Shown piece after piece: positions 20,754 through 29,009 of a DNA stretch of 29,009 nucleotides. This DNA comes from a virus: positions 1 to 29,009 of the IMG/VR virus record IMGVR_UViG_3300021139_000094; one strand, given 5' to 3'. A model generated the notes under the pieces. It worked only from the letters and a program-made list of their open reading frames with translations, was not told the origin of the DNA and searched no databases. Each line of letters starts with the position of its first letter. Position 1 is the first letter of the stretch. Made by a program: the position numbers and the translations under genes.

Positions 20754-23162
20754 ATGCCATTACAAAAACTACAATTTAGACCCGGATTAAACCGTGAAGG
20801 TACTGACTACTCAAACGAGGGCGGTTGGTATGATGGCGATAAAATTCGCTTTCGTTCTGGTTTTCCTGAGAAGATTGGTGGTTGGACGCAAGTATCTTCC
20901 AATACATATAACGGAGTATGTCGTTCTATTTGGGTTTGGGCTGATGGCGATACAGGTACTGGTAACACCTATATTGGGGTAGGTACTAACACTAAGTACT
21001 ACATTTACTACGGTGGTGTTTATAACGACATCACTCCTATTATTCAGACAGACACTCTTACAAACCCATTTACAACAACCAGTGGTTCTAAAATTGTAAC
21101 TGTAACTGATGGCACTTATAACCCAGCACAGGGCGACTTTGTTTATTTTTCTGGCGGTAGTGCAGTTGGTGGATTAACTATTTCTGGCGACTACCAAGTT
21201 ACTTCTATTTTATCTGGTACTCAATACACAATTACAGCTTCTGCAAATGCTTCTTCTTCCGCTACAGGCGGCGGTACAGTAACTGCTCAATATGAATATC
21301 CATCTGGACTAAACGTCTACGCTATTGGTACTGGCTGGGGTACAGGTCCTTGGGGTGGTGTAACAATACCAACTTCAGTTACATTAGGCTCTAACCCTTT
21401 TTCTACAACTAATGGAAGCGCTACAGTTCAAGTTACTCAGACAGCACATGGTCTAGCTACAGGTGCTTGGGTTTCATTCTCAGGTGCTACAACAGTTGCT
21501 GGTATACCCGCTGTTGTTTTAAATACAGATTACCAAGTAACAGTTACAGGCGTAAACACCTACACAATTAGTGTAGCTACAATTAATCCAACATTAACAG
21601 CAAATGCAACTACTACGGGTGGTGGAAGTGCGGTTGTTGCCCTAGACCAGTCTGGTTCTTATGGTTGGGGTACTAGCTACTCTGCTGGTATTGGTCAGCA
21701 GTTGCGCCTTTGGTCTAATGATAACTTTGGTTCTGACCTTGTCATTGCACCTCGTGGTGGTCCTGTTTTCTATTGGCAGGACTCTAACGGCATTTATACA
21801 CGCGCCCAGTATTTAAACTCACTTGCCAACACAACTACGGAATACACTGATTCTGGTACAAGCTTTACTTCTGGTGTTACCACTATTACAGTAAGCGCGG
21901 CTCTTGCGGGTAATTTATACCCATATATGTATATCACTGGCACGGGTATTCCAGCAAATACTTACGTGTCTCCTACTTATATAACTGGGGCTACTACAGT
22001 ACCTATTAACAATACCACCACAGCTAATAGCGCTGGTAACTACACATACTCTTACGCTGGCGCTTACGTGCCTAACAAGACATATCAAGTTATTACTTCA
22101 GCTATACAAGAATTTGTTATTTGCTTTGGTTCCAACCCTTACTCACCGGGTAACCCCAATACTTCATTTAACCCTATGTTGGTTCGCTGGTCTGACCAAG
22201 CAAACCCATATCAATGGATTCCGCAGCTTACAAATCAGTCAGGTGAATACACATTAACTAATGGCTCTTATATTATGGGTGCACGTGCAACCCGTCAGGA
22301 GATATTGGTTTGGACTGATTCTTGTCTTTACACCATGCAGTATTTAGGTGCTCCTTATGTTTGGGGCTTCCAAGTATTGATGGATAACATTTCTGTGATG
22401 TCTCCTGATTCTATGATTACGGTTAATAACGTGACTTACTGGATGGGGCGTGATCGCTTCTACCAATACTCAGGTCGTGTTGAAGTTCTCCCATGCTCAC
22501 TGCGCCAATACATTTTTGATGATATTAACCAAGACCAAGCCTATCAAGTATTTGCAGGTGCTAATGAAGCATTTAATGAAGTTTGGTGGTTTTATGTTAG
22601 CCAGTCCAGTAATAACACTGCCGTAGACAAATACATTATCTATAACTATTTAGACCGTGTTTGGTACTACGGCACTATGGCTCGTTCTGCTTGGAATCAG
22701 ACTGGCATTCAACCCTACCCTATTGCTGCCGACTATAATGGCAGATTGTTGTATCACGAAAATGGTACTGATGACCAATCAACTTCGAGTGTTAAACCTA
22801 TAGATGCGTACGTACAAAGTTCTGATTTTGATATTGGCGATGGGCATAACTTCGGTTTTGTCTGGAGAATACTTCCTGACGTTAATTTCAACGGGTCTAC
22901 TGCTAATCAGCCCTATGTTACGATGACCGTTAAGCCTAGGGAAAACTCTGGTACTCCATATGGTATTGCAGATAATCCTCAGGTAACTAGCGCACAAAAC
23001 TACACGAATACACCCGAATACACAGTTCAGCAATTTACTGGGCAGGTTTATACCCGCCTACGTGGTCGTCAAATGGCATTTAGGATTGAGTCTAATGATA
23101 TTGGAGTTGCTTGGCAGTTAGGCAGCCCACGTATTGATATTCGCCCTGACGGACGTAGATAA
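20754..23162 (+). CDS. Large tail protein, nozzle/stabilisation type
   Basis: An 802-residue beta-rich protein. The N-terminus (KLQFRPGLNREGTDYSNEGG, GDKIRFRSGFPEKIGGW) and later PMLVRWSDQANPYQWIPQ and MSPDSMITVNNVTYWMGRD are family hallmarks I recall from short-tailed environmental phages, where it is annotated as a structural or stabilisation protein. Repeated W/Y strands suggest a beta-propeller-like tail nozzle, as in P22 gp10 or T7 gp12. Residues about 103-180 and 213-297 are two related inserts (NPFTTTSGSK- and NPFSTTNGSA-type starts). Exact role is inferred. It couples to the collar fibre gene. Confidence 0.65.
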   Translation: MPLQKLQFRPGLNREGTDYSNEGGWYDGDKIRFRSGFPEKIGGWTQVSSNTYNGVCRSIWVWADGDTGTGNTYIGVGTNTKYYIYYGGVYNDITPIIQTDTLTNPFTTTSGSKIVTVTDGTYNPAQGDFVYFSGGSAVGGLTISGDYQVTSILSGTQYTITASANASSSATGGGTVTAQYEYPSGLNVYAIGTGWGTGPWGGVTIPTSVTLGSNPFSTTNGSATVQVTQTAHGLATGAWVSFSGATTVAGIPAVVLNTDYQVTVTGVNTYTISVATINPTLTANATTTGGGSAVVALDQSGSYGWGTSYSAGIGQQLRLWSNDNFGSDLVIAPRGGPVFYWQDSNGIYTRAQYLNSLANTTTEYTDSGTSFTSGVTTITVSAALAGNLYPYMYITGTGIPANTYVSPTYITGATTVPINNTTTANSAGNYTYSYAGAYVPNKTYQVITSAIQEFVICFGSNPYSPGNPNTSFNPMLVRWSDQANPYQWIPQLTNQSGEYTLTNGSYIMGARATRQEILVWTDSCLYTMQYLGAPYVWGFQVLMDNISVMSPDSMITVNNVTYWMGRDRFYQYSGRVEVLPCSLRQYIFDDINQDQAYQVFAGANEAFNEVWWFYVSQSSNNTAVDKYIIYNYLDRVWYYGTMARSAWNQTGIQPYPIAADYNGRLLYHENGTDDQSTSSVKPIDAYVQSSDFDIGDGHNFGFVWRILPDVNFNGSTANQPYVTMTVKPRENSGTPYGIADNPQVTSAQNYTNTPEYTVQQFTGQVYTRLRGRQMAFRIESNDIGVAWQLGSPRIDIRPDGRR

Positions 23163-24145
23163 TGGCAACACCCAATATCCAAAACTTTAATGGGGTAACT
23201 GTACCTACAAAAGCCCCTAACTTACCGATTGCACCTGTAGATTACACACAGCAGTATCAAGACCAGCTAAACAATGCATTGCGGTTGTATTTCAACCAAC
23301 TAGATAACTTTTCGCAATCTAGTAATGCACCTGCTTATGGAACAACTGCTCAAAGACCAGTAAGTAATGCGGCTACAAATAACATTCTTCCTGTTGGATA
23401 CCCATACTTTGATACAACTCTTGGATACCCTGTGTATTGGAGCGGTTCTGCTTGGGTTAATGCAGTTCCAGCAACAGCCTCTGTATCTTCGTTTAGTGCG
23501 GGTACAACTGGGTTAACACCTAGTTCTGCAACTACCGGAGCAGTTACATTAGCGGGTACTCTAGCAATAGCAAATGGTGGTACTGGTGCAACTACGGCAG
23601 CTGGGGCTGCAGCTAACTTAGGTATTTCTACCGTTTTAACGGGTGTTATTCAGATGTGGCCCACTACAAGTGCGCCAAGTGGCTACTTACTATGCAACGG
23701 GTCTTCCTATTCCACGACTACATATGCCACCCTTTTTGCAGTAGTTGGCTACACTTTTGGTGGTTCTGGAGGTTCGTTTAATGTCCCAAACTATGTCAAT
23801 CGTATGCCATACGGTACGACTATTGGCGCTACTGGCGGTAGTGCAGATGCTATTGTTGTAAGCCATACCCATACTGCATCAGTTTCAGACCCCGGACACC
23901 AGCACTTATTTGGAGCAGACGATCAAATTGCTCCTCAAGGTGGATATAACGTACAAAGCGGATTTTCTTACGATGCTACATCTACTACTTCAGGTGGTGG
24001 TGTTAACTTGTATACAAAACGCACAGATAATACTAATAACCCCCAAACAACAGGTATCTCTGTTTCTAATAGTACAACTGGTGTAAGCCCTACTGGGGCT
24101 AATTTGCCCCCCTATCTTGGTATTAATTTTATTATCAAAACCTGA
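23162..24145 (+). CDS. Tail fibre with phage tail collar domain
   Basis: A 327-residue protein. The N-terminal helix region is YTQQYQDQLNNALRLYFNQL; a shared stalk module (nt 23492-23623) follows; then comes a tail collar domain (PF07484 type): GVIQMWPTTSAPSGYLLCNG, YATLFAVVGYTFGGSGGSFN, VPNYVNRMPYG, and VVSHTHTASVSDPGHQH. The end NLPPYLGINFIIKT is the usual ending of these short-fibre proteins. The collar domain supports trimeric fibre folding and binding to the host surface. It lies after the nozzle gene, apart from the fibre block at 7120-14884, so it may be a base or side fibre. Confidence 0.8.
   Translation: MATPNIQNFNGVTVPTKAPNLPIAPVDYTQQYQDQLNNALRLYFNQLDNFSQSSNAPAYGTTAQRPVSNAATNNILPVGYPYFDTTLGYPVYWSGSAWVNAVPATASVSSFSAGTTGLTPSSATTGAVTLAGTLAIANGGTGATTAAGAAANLGISTVLTGVIQMWPTTSAPSGYLLCNGSSYSTTTYATLFAVVGYTFGGSGGSFNVPNYVNRMPYGTTIGATGGSADAIVVSHTHTASVSDPGHQHLFGADDQIAPQGGYNVQSGFSYDATSTTSGGGVNLYTKRTDNTNNPQTTGISVSNSTTGVSPTGANLPPYLGINFIIKT
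23492..23623 (+). repeat. Fibre stalk module, copy 4
   Basis: Encodes FSAGTTGLTPSSATTGAVTL, then GTLAIANGGTGATTAAGAAA and NLG. It shares the first half of the module with 8395 and 10414 but has a distinct second half (no GYIP segment). Confidence 0.65.
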
Positions 24146-24189
24146 TATGCCATGTTAAAATCAACCCCAAACAACCCTGAGAGGCAACT

Positions 24190-25962
24190 ATGAGCCTACA
24201 ATTAGCCGCTGAACACTTAGCAAAACACGGTCGTGGAAACGATACTGAGCTCGTCCACATGGATAAAGGCGAAGTGCAAGCCCTCCGGGGGTTAGCGCAG
24301 GCTAATGGGGGTAACTTAACTACTAACCCACATACAGGGTTAACTGAAGCTGGCTTCCTAAGTTCTATTCTACCGACTATCGCTGGCGCTGCTATGGTGG
24401 CACTTGCTCCAGAAACTGGTGGCTTGTCTATGCTTGCCGACCCTATGGTTGCAGGTTTGGTTGTGGGTGCTGGTGACTATGCATTAACTGGTAGCCTTAG
24501 CAAAGGTATTATGGCTGGTCTAGGTGCTTGGGGTGGTGGTTCTATGCTTTCAGGTCTTGAAGGTGTAGGTGCTCAAAACTTAGTACAACAAGGTGGTGAT
24601 GTAGGCAATGCTCTTTGGGAAGGTACACAACAAGCAGTTACTGAGGGCACCCCATCAATAGATATGACCGCTGCTCAAAACGGTCTTAATGCACAAAACT
24701 TCTCTAATTTATCTCCAGAACAACTACAACAGTTCCAAGAAGCGCTTCCAAAAGCCGTTGATCCTTCTCAAATATATAACGCAGCGGGTCAAGCTAATGC
24801 TGCGCAAGCTGGTGCTAGTGGGTTAACTAAATTAGGTGCTTTAAACGCTAGCAGTATTGGTAACTATGCAATGAACAACTTAGGGCAAACAGCTTCTGTG
24901 TTAATGCCGCCACTATTAGATTCTAGATTTGCACAAGCTGGTACAGGTAATATGCCTGCACAAAGCCAAGCTAATAACTACGGCACACCACTTACACGCA
25001 TTTCTCCTAATTTCCAAGGGCAACAGCCTATTCAGCCTAACCCATACCAAGCGCATTACATTAACTATGCACAAGCCCCATATAATTCACAAACAGGATT
25101 ACCAGCAGTAAGTTCGCCCGGTTCTACTGTGTATGCTGCAGGTGGTGGGTTAATGGCATCTGGTCCAGCCCAAACAGACTTTATGAGTGGTGGTGATGTA
25201 TATCCAATGAGTCAGCAACAGACTCCACACTATGCAACTCCAACTCAAATGCCTTTGGGTGCGCAACCAACTGGTTACGAAGTAAAAACAAACCCATTAA
25301 CGGGCGAAGAAATGCCACAGATGGCTGAAGGCGGTATTGCACACTTTGCAAACCAAGGTCAAGTTCTTGCTCAACATCCTGATATTCAAAGCCCTGTTGT
25401 TACTGAAGATGATCCAACCGCAGCTAAGATGGACTCATGGACTGCAGCCCAATATAAATTTGGTAAGTTAGGAAGTGCAGTTGGTGTTCCTACAGCCTCA
25501 TTGCCTACTGGTCGTTTAAAAGGTTTAGGTCAAGTAGGTAGTTTTAAAACTGCAGCACAACAAGATGCGGAAGCTAAGCTAGCTGCAACACAACAAATGG
25601 CAGCGGCTCCTACACAGTCTTCAACAGATACTATTGGTATGGCTTCGGGTGGTTTACCTGTTGCTGGATATGCTGGTGGTGGTCAAGCTTTAGGTTCTTA
25701 TTCTGACGGTGGACAAATGTTGAAAGGACCCGGAGATGGCATGTCTGATTCGATACCTGCGCAAATTGGTAAACATCAACCTGCACGTTTGGCTGATGGC
25801 GAGTTTGTGGTACCTGCTGATGTTGTTTCTCATCTTGGTAATGGGTCTACTGATGCAGGCGCTAGAAAACTATATTCGATGATGGATAAGATTCGTAAGG
25901 CAAGAACAGGAAAGAAAAAGCAAGCTCCACAAGTTAAGGCGGATAAATACCTACCAGTATGA
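24190..25962 (+). CDS. Internal virion / ejection-type protein
   Basis: A 590-residue protein with GAGAGG upstream. Its N-terminus (SLQLAAEHLAKHGRGNDTEL, NPHTGLTEAGFLSS) is a familiar marker. Residues about 60-120 form a Gly/Ala-rich hydrophobic stretch (ILPTIAGAAMVALAP, ADPMVAGLVVGAGDYALTG) that could insert in membranes. The centre is Asn/Gln/Pro-rich with GGG elements (AAGGGLMASG, MAEGGIAHFAN). The C-terminus ARLADGEFVVPADVVSHLGN, KLYSMMDKIRKARTGKK is a shared ending in phage structural proteins, as I recall. Position near the tail end and a membrane-like segment suggest a DNA-delivery role, unproven. Confidence 0.65.
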   Translation: MSLQLAAEHLAKHGRGNDTELVHMDKGEVQALRGLAQANGGNLTTNPHTGLTEAGFLSSILPTIAGAAMVALAPETGGLSMLADPMVAGLVVGAGDYALTGSLSKGIMAGLGAWGGGSMLSGLEGVGAQNLVQQGGDVGNALWEGTQQAVTEGTPSIDMTAAQNGLNAQNFSNLSPEQLQQFQEALPKAVDPSQIYNAAGQANAAQAGASGLTKLGALNASSIGNYAMNNLGQTASVLMPPLLDSRFAQAGTGNMPAQSQANNYGTPLTRISPNFQGQQPIQPNPYQAHYINYAQAPYNSQTGLPAVSSPGSTVYAAGGGLMASGPAQTDFMSGGDVYPMSQQQTPHYATPTQMPLGAQPTGYEVKTNPLTGEEMPQMAEGGIAHFANQGQVLAQHPDIQSPVVTEDDPTAAKMDSWTAAQYKFGKLGSAVGVPTASLPTGRLKGLGQVGSFKTAAQQDAEAKLAATQQMAAAPTQSSTDTIGMASGGLPVAGYAGGGQALGSYSDGGQMLKGPGDGMSDSIPAQIGKHQPARLADGEFVVPADVVSHLGNGSTDAGARKLYSMMDKIRKARTGKKKQAPQVKADKYLPV

Positions 25963-26414
25963 ACACAATAATCTATGAGGATGTAGACGGATTTAAATTC
26001 GTTGATGAGTTTGAAAGACTCTTTCCAGAGCATTACGAAGAGTTGTGTGTAACAAAAGAATTTCCATATGAGCCAGATTATGAGGCTTATAAAAGAATGG
26101 CAGCAGCAGGGATGTTGCGTTGTATTACCTGTAGATGTGACGGTGCGCTAATAGGCTACATCATATTTATGGTTACTCCGCATTTGCATTACAAGTCTTG
26201 TATGACAGCTATAGAGGATTTGTATTTTGTATCTAAAGAGTACCGCAAAGGTAGAGTAGGAATTAAGTTGTTTCAGTATGCTGAAAAGGTATTGAAAGAA
26301 CGTGGTGTACAAAGGATTGTGATGCATACCAAAGTGCATTTAGACAATTCTAGATTGTTTGAGTATTTGGGTTATAAAATGACAGACAAAGTATTTTCTA
26401 AGATGTTAGGATAG
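25959..26414 (+). CDS. GNAT-family acetyltransferase
   Basis: A 151-residue protein. AIEDLYFVSKEYRKGRVGIK at about 84-103 contains the acetyl-CoA binding loop (R96 to G101 region), followed by LFQYAEKVLKERGVQRIVMH and the late RLFEYLGYKMTDKVFSKML typical of GNAT folds. It transfers an acetyl group from acetyl-CoA to an amine; the substrate is unknown. It is placed between two internal virion proteins and starts in an ATGA overlap with the first. That position is common for phage GNAT genes as I recall, and suggests acetylation of a virion protein or a host factor. Confidence 0.8.
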   Translation: MNTIIYEDVDGFKFVDEFERLFPEHYEELCVTKEFPYEPDYEAYKRMAAAGMLRCITCRCDGALIGYIIFMVTPHLHYKSCMTAIEDLYFVSKEYRKGRVGIKLFQYAEKVLKERGVQRIVMHTKVHLDNSRLFEYLGYKMTDKVFSKMLG

Positions 26415-26417
26415 ATT

Positions 26418-28844
26418 ATGAGTTATTCACGCCGCCAGTTATATGCACTAGGAGAACCCCTAGGTGATTCCGTTACCCAGAAAAAGGTAGGCGGGGGTCG
26501 TATTTACGGTGGTGGCGGTGGCGGTGGTGGAAGTGCTCCATCAGCCCCAACTACTTCAACTAACTATACAACTAATATTCCAGACTATGCACAGCCATAT
26601 GTAATGAACATGCTGCAAGCTGGGCAGTCACAGATTTTCCAGCCAGACGGAACAACATTTAATGCGTATCAACCATATAGTACTAACCCAGCAGACTATG
26701 TAGCGGGTTTTTCTCCACTACAACAACAAGCGCAGTCTTCAGCAGCTAACTTACAAGTTCCCGGTCAGTATGGAATGGCTACTGGTTTAACTGCGGGTGC
26801 TGGTATGGGTAGTGGCATTATGGCTAACCAAGAAGCTCAAGCTGGTCAAAATTTGCAAAATACACTGACTAACCCCGGTGCTATGGCTCAGTACATGAAC
26901 CCATACTTGCAAAATACTTTAGCCCCTGCAGAGCAATTATTAAATCAAAATTACGGCATTCAAGGTGCGGGTATGCAATCTGCTGCCACATCTGCTGGAG
27001 CTTTTGGTGGGTCACGTAACGCATTGCAACAAGGGTTAAACCAACAAAATCAAATGTTGGCTCAAAACCAACTAGTAGGTAACGCTTATAACCAAGCCTA
27101 TACTAACGCACAGCAACAAGCACAAAATGTTGCTAATACTGGCTTAGCTGGACAACAAGCTGCAACAGCCGCATTAGGTCAACAAGGTGCAATGGGTAAC
27201 CAACTAGCAAATATTGGTACTCAACAGTTAGGTGCACAGCAAAATATCATAGGCACACAAGCTGCACAAGGTGCAGTTGAACAAGGTCAACAACAAAATA
27301 TCATCAACCAAGCGGTTCAAAACTACGCTACGGCTCAGCAGTATCCATTCATGCAGTTGGGTTTAATGAACTCTTTGTTACGTGGTTTGCCTATGCAGCA
27401 GACTTCTGTTCAATCTTACCAAGCTCAGCCCAGTTCGCTTACAACTGGTATTGGAGCCATCGGTGCTTTGGGTACTGCTAACTCTTTATTTGGTGGTGCA
27501 ACTGGTAAAGCTGAAGGCGGTGAAATTAAAGGTTTAGCTGCGGGTGGTCCAATTGCGTTTTCTACAGGCGACCAAGTAAAAGGTTTGCCTATGGTTGGCA
27601 AAATCAAGATGCAGTTAGATGCAATGCCAGATGACCAGTTGCAAACAATTATGAAGACTTCTAAAAGCGAAGAGATTCGTAAGTTAGCTGCTGAAGTTTT
27701 GGCTGAACACAAAATGGAAGAGCAAGCAGATAAGTCTGTGCAGCCACCTCCTCCACCTCCACCACAACAAATAGCTCAAGCTGCCCCACAACAAGCTCCA
27801 ATGAGTCAAGGTATTGCTGCTGCTCCAGCGCCGGGTATGGAAACTATGGCTACTGGTGGCATTATTGCTTTTGATGGTGGTGATCTAGTTACCGACTTTA
27901 ATAACCCTAAAGCCTATGACTTAAGCAATTTAGTAGGGCAAGAACAACAAGCTCGCCAAGCTGCAGGTGTTACAGGTACACCATATGCTGACTACAGCAA
28001 ATATATTAGCGAGCAAATGGCTAAGCTTCCTGATATGGAAAAGAATGCTAGAGATAGAAGTGCATTCCAATACTTTACTAACCTGATGACTCAGACAGGC
28101 CCATTCTTAAATGCAGCGGGTAAAGCAGCGGTTGCAACCCAACCAGATATTGAAAAGCGTATAGATAAAGCTAAAGAGCTTGGTGCTCAATACCAGAAAG
28201 CGCAAGCTGATATTACTCAAGCTGGTCGCCTTGAAGACCTTGGTTTGGTTAAACAAGCTGAAGATATGCGCGATAAAGGTCTTGACCGCCTTAATAGAAA
28301 AGACGTTGCAGAGATTGGTGCACGTGCAAGCTATGCCGCTTCTACTAAACCTACAGATTTAGATAAAACAACTCAAACTATTTTCCAAGACTTAGTAGCT
28401 AATAAAGGTATGGATCCTAAAAACCCAGCTACTATGGCAGCTGCACGTTCACAAGCATATGAAATGGTTGGTCTTGCTGGTCAAAAAGCTGATACCGCAC
28501 AAGAAGCTGCAATTACTAACCGTATTAAAGCTGACCCATTAATTGGTGATAACGGCACATTGCGTTTGAAACTATTGCAAGCTAAAACTGATGCGGATAA
28601 AGCCGACGTACAAAAGAAAATTGATGATCGTGAAGTTTTAATACGTAAAAACATGTTTGGTAATACTTCAACACCTGCAGGTAATACTTCACCAGCAAAC
28701 CCAGCACCAGCAGCAAATAACGCAGCTTCTACAGGCGCACCCAAAACTGTGCAAAACCCAGACGGTACCGTAACAATTACTGATGGACCTATGCCCGGAA
28801 CATATAAAGTATTACCTGATGGCAAATACCAAAGGGTAAGTTAA
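26418..28844 (+). CDS. Large Gln/Ala-rich internal virion protein
   Basis: An 808-residue protein. The N-terminus is SYSRRQLYALGEPLGDSVT with an eight-Gly run at 31-38. Residues about 80-350 are a long Ala/Gln/Asn-rich helical region (QLLNQNYGIQGAGM, QQAATAALGQQGAMGNQ). GG elements follow (KAEGGEIKGLAAGG, MATGGIIAFDGGD) with a PPPPPPP run between them, then a charged helical section (KLPDMEKNARDRSAFQYF). It ends GTVTITDGPMPGTYKVLPDG. Composition, size and place fit ejection proteins that form the DNA channel, but no domain is conclusive. Coordinates run from an ATG at 26418 to TAA. Confidence 0.65.
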   Translation: MSYSRRQLYALGEPLGDSVTQKKVGGGRIYGGGGGGGGSAPSAPTTSTNYTTNIPDYAQPYVMNMLQAGQSQIFQPDGTTFNAYQPYSTNPADYVAGFSPLQQQAQSSAANLQVPGQYGMATGLTAGAGMGSGIMANQEAQAGQNLQNTLTNPGAMAQYMNPYLQNTLAPAEQLLNQNYGIQGAGMQSAATSAGAFGGSRNALQQGLNQQNQMLAQNQLVGNAYNQAYTNAQQQAQNVANTGLAGQQAATAALGQQGAMGNQLANIGTQQLGAQQNIIGTQAAQGAVEQGQQQNIINQAVQNYATAQQYPFMQLGLMNSLLRGLPMQQTSVQSYQAQPSSLTTGIGAIGALGTANSLFGGATGKAEGGEIKGLAAGGPIAFSTGDQVKGLPMVGKIKMQLDAMPDDQLQTIMKTSKSEEIRKLAAEVLAEHKMEEQADKSVQPPPPPPPQQIAQAAPQQAPMSQGIAAAPAPGMETMATGGIIAFDGGDLVTDFNNPKAYDLSNLVGQEQQARQAAGVTGTPYADYSKYISEQMAKLPDMEKNARDRSAFQYFTNLMTQTGPFLNAAGKAAVATQPDIEKRIDKAKELGAQYQKAQADITQAGRLEDLGLVKQAEDMRDKGLDRLNRKDVAEIGARASYAASTKPTDLDKTTQTIFQDLVANKGMDPKNPATMAAARSQAYEMVGLAGQKADTAQEAAITNRIKADPLIGDNGTLRLKLLQAKTDADKADVQKKIDDREVLIRKNMFGNTSTPAGNTSPANPAPAANNAASTGAPKTVQNPDGTVTITDGPMPGTYKVLPDGKYQRVS

Positions 28845-28845
28845 T

Positions 28846-29009
28846 ATGGCTGAAAAGGTCTTTACGGCTGAAGAGCTGGGGCTTAGCCCACCTAAGCAAG
28901 ATGTTTTTACGGCTGAACAATTAGGAATCGGGAAACCAGCAGAACCCCAAACATTTACTGCAGAGCAGTTGGGGATAACACCGCCTAAAGTTGAAGAACC
29001 AAAACCTGA
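28846..29009 (+). CDS. 5' part of a gene with FTAE repeats (partial)
   Basis: The gene starts one base after the previous stop and runs off the window. The 54 visible residues hold three copies of a short motif: VFTAEELGL at 5-13, VFTAEQLGI at 20-28 and TFTAEQLGI at 36-44, separated by Pro/Lys linkers. The spacing is 15 to 16 residues. I do not recognise the gene. Following two internal virion genes, it may be another ejection protein, with the motifs serving as repeated binding sites for a partner (inference). Confidence 0.65.
   Translation, partial: MAEKVFTAEELGLSPPKQDVFTAEQLGIGKPAEPQTFTAEQLGITPPKVEEPKP

Noticed and set aside
28481-28825. 114-residue open frame on the minus strand
   Set aside because: It is antisense to a clearly coding Ala/Lys-rich region, with no ribosome site or neighbours on that strand.
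1-29009. Prophage attachment site or integrase
   Set aside because: No integrase-like gene, tRNA or flanking direct repeat was seen in the window; lysogeny genes may lie outside it.

Overview
The window is 29 kb of a tailed-phage late (virion and lysis) region. Every gene I can support is on the + strand, packed end to end with many start/stop overlaps (TAATG or ATGA). I see no tape-measure gene, but there are P22/SU10-like neck proteins, a large nozzle-like protein and Ala/Gln-rich internal (ejection-type) proteins, which suggests a short-tailed, podovirus-like phage. A complete i-spanin/o-spanin pair implies a Gram-negative host. The low-to-moderate GC and the gene families resemble uncultured freshwater or marine phages; the host species cannot be read from the sequence. 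No integrase, tRNA or CRISPR array was seen. Layout: 1-172 holds the end of an upstream gene and a leader; 173-877 is a probable capsid-associated protein followed by a terminator. 971-5083 is a run of small, mostly Lys/Gly-rich proteins (several sharing a KKGG motif) around a neck protein (3152-4081). 5083-7109 holds an adaptor and two small virion proteins. 7120-14884 is a receptor-binding region: fibres with Gly-rich, gp53-like and C1q-like ends, a protein made of eleven exact 20-residue repeats, and small fibre-associated proteins. 14884-19518 is the unusual part: a radical SAM/SPASM enzyme, a virion-type protein with an Asn-Cys repeat and a C-terminal membrane segment, an unknown protein, and three consecutive Fe(II)/2-oxoglutarate oxygenase-like proteins, the last of the aspartyl/asparaginyl beta-hydroxylase type. 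19502-20747 is the lysis cassette: holin candidate, i-spanin with an o-spanin nested out of frame, and a GH19 endolysin. 20754-29009 holds the nozzle-like protein, a collar-domain fibre, two internal virion proteins with a GNAT acetyltransferase between them, and the start of another gene. How it fits together: the neck, nozzle, fibre and internal proteins would build the tail and DNA-delivery apparatus, and the lysis genes release progeny. The radical SAM and oxygenase genes overlap a Cys/Asn-rich virion-type protein, so I propose (inference) that they are a post-translational modification cassette acting on that protein or on neighbouring fibres. This would be a RiPP-like chemistry used on a phage particle, and it is the strongest candidate here for an undescribed system.
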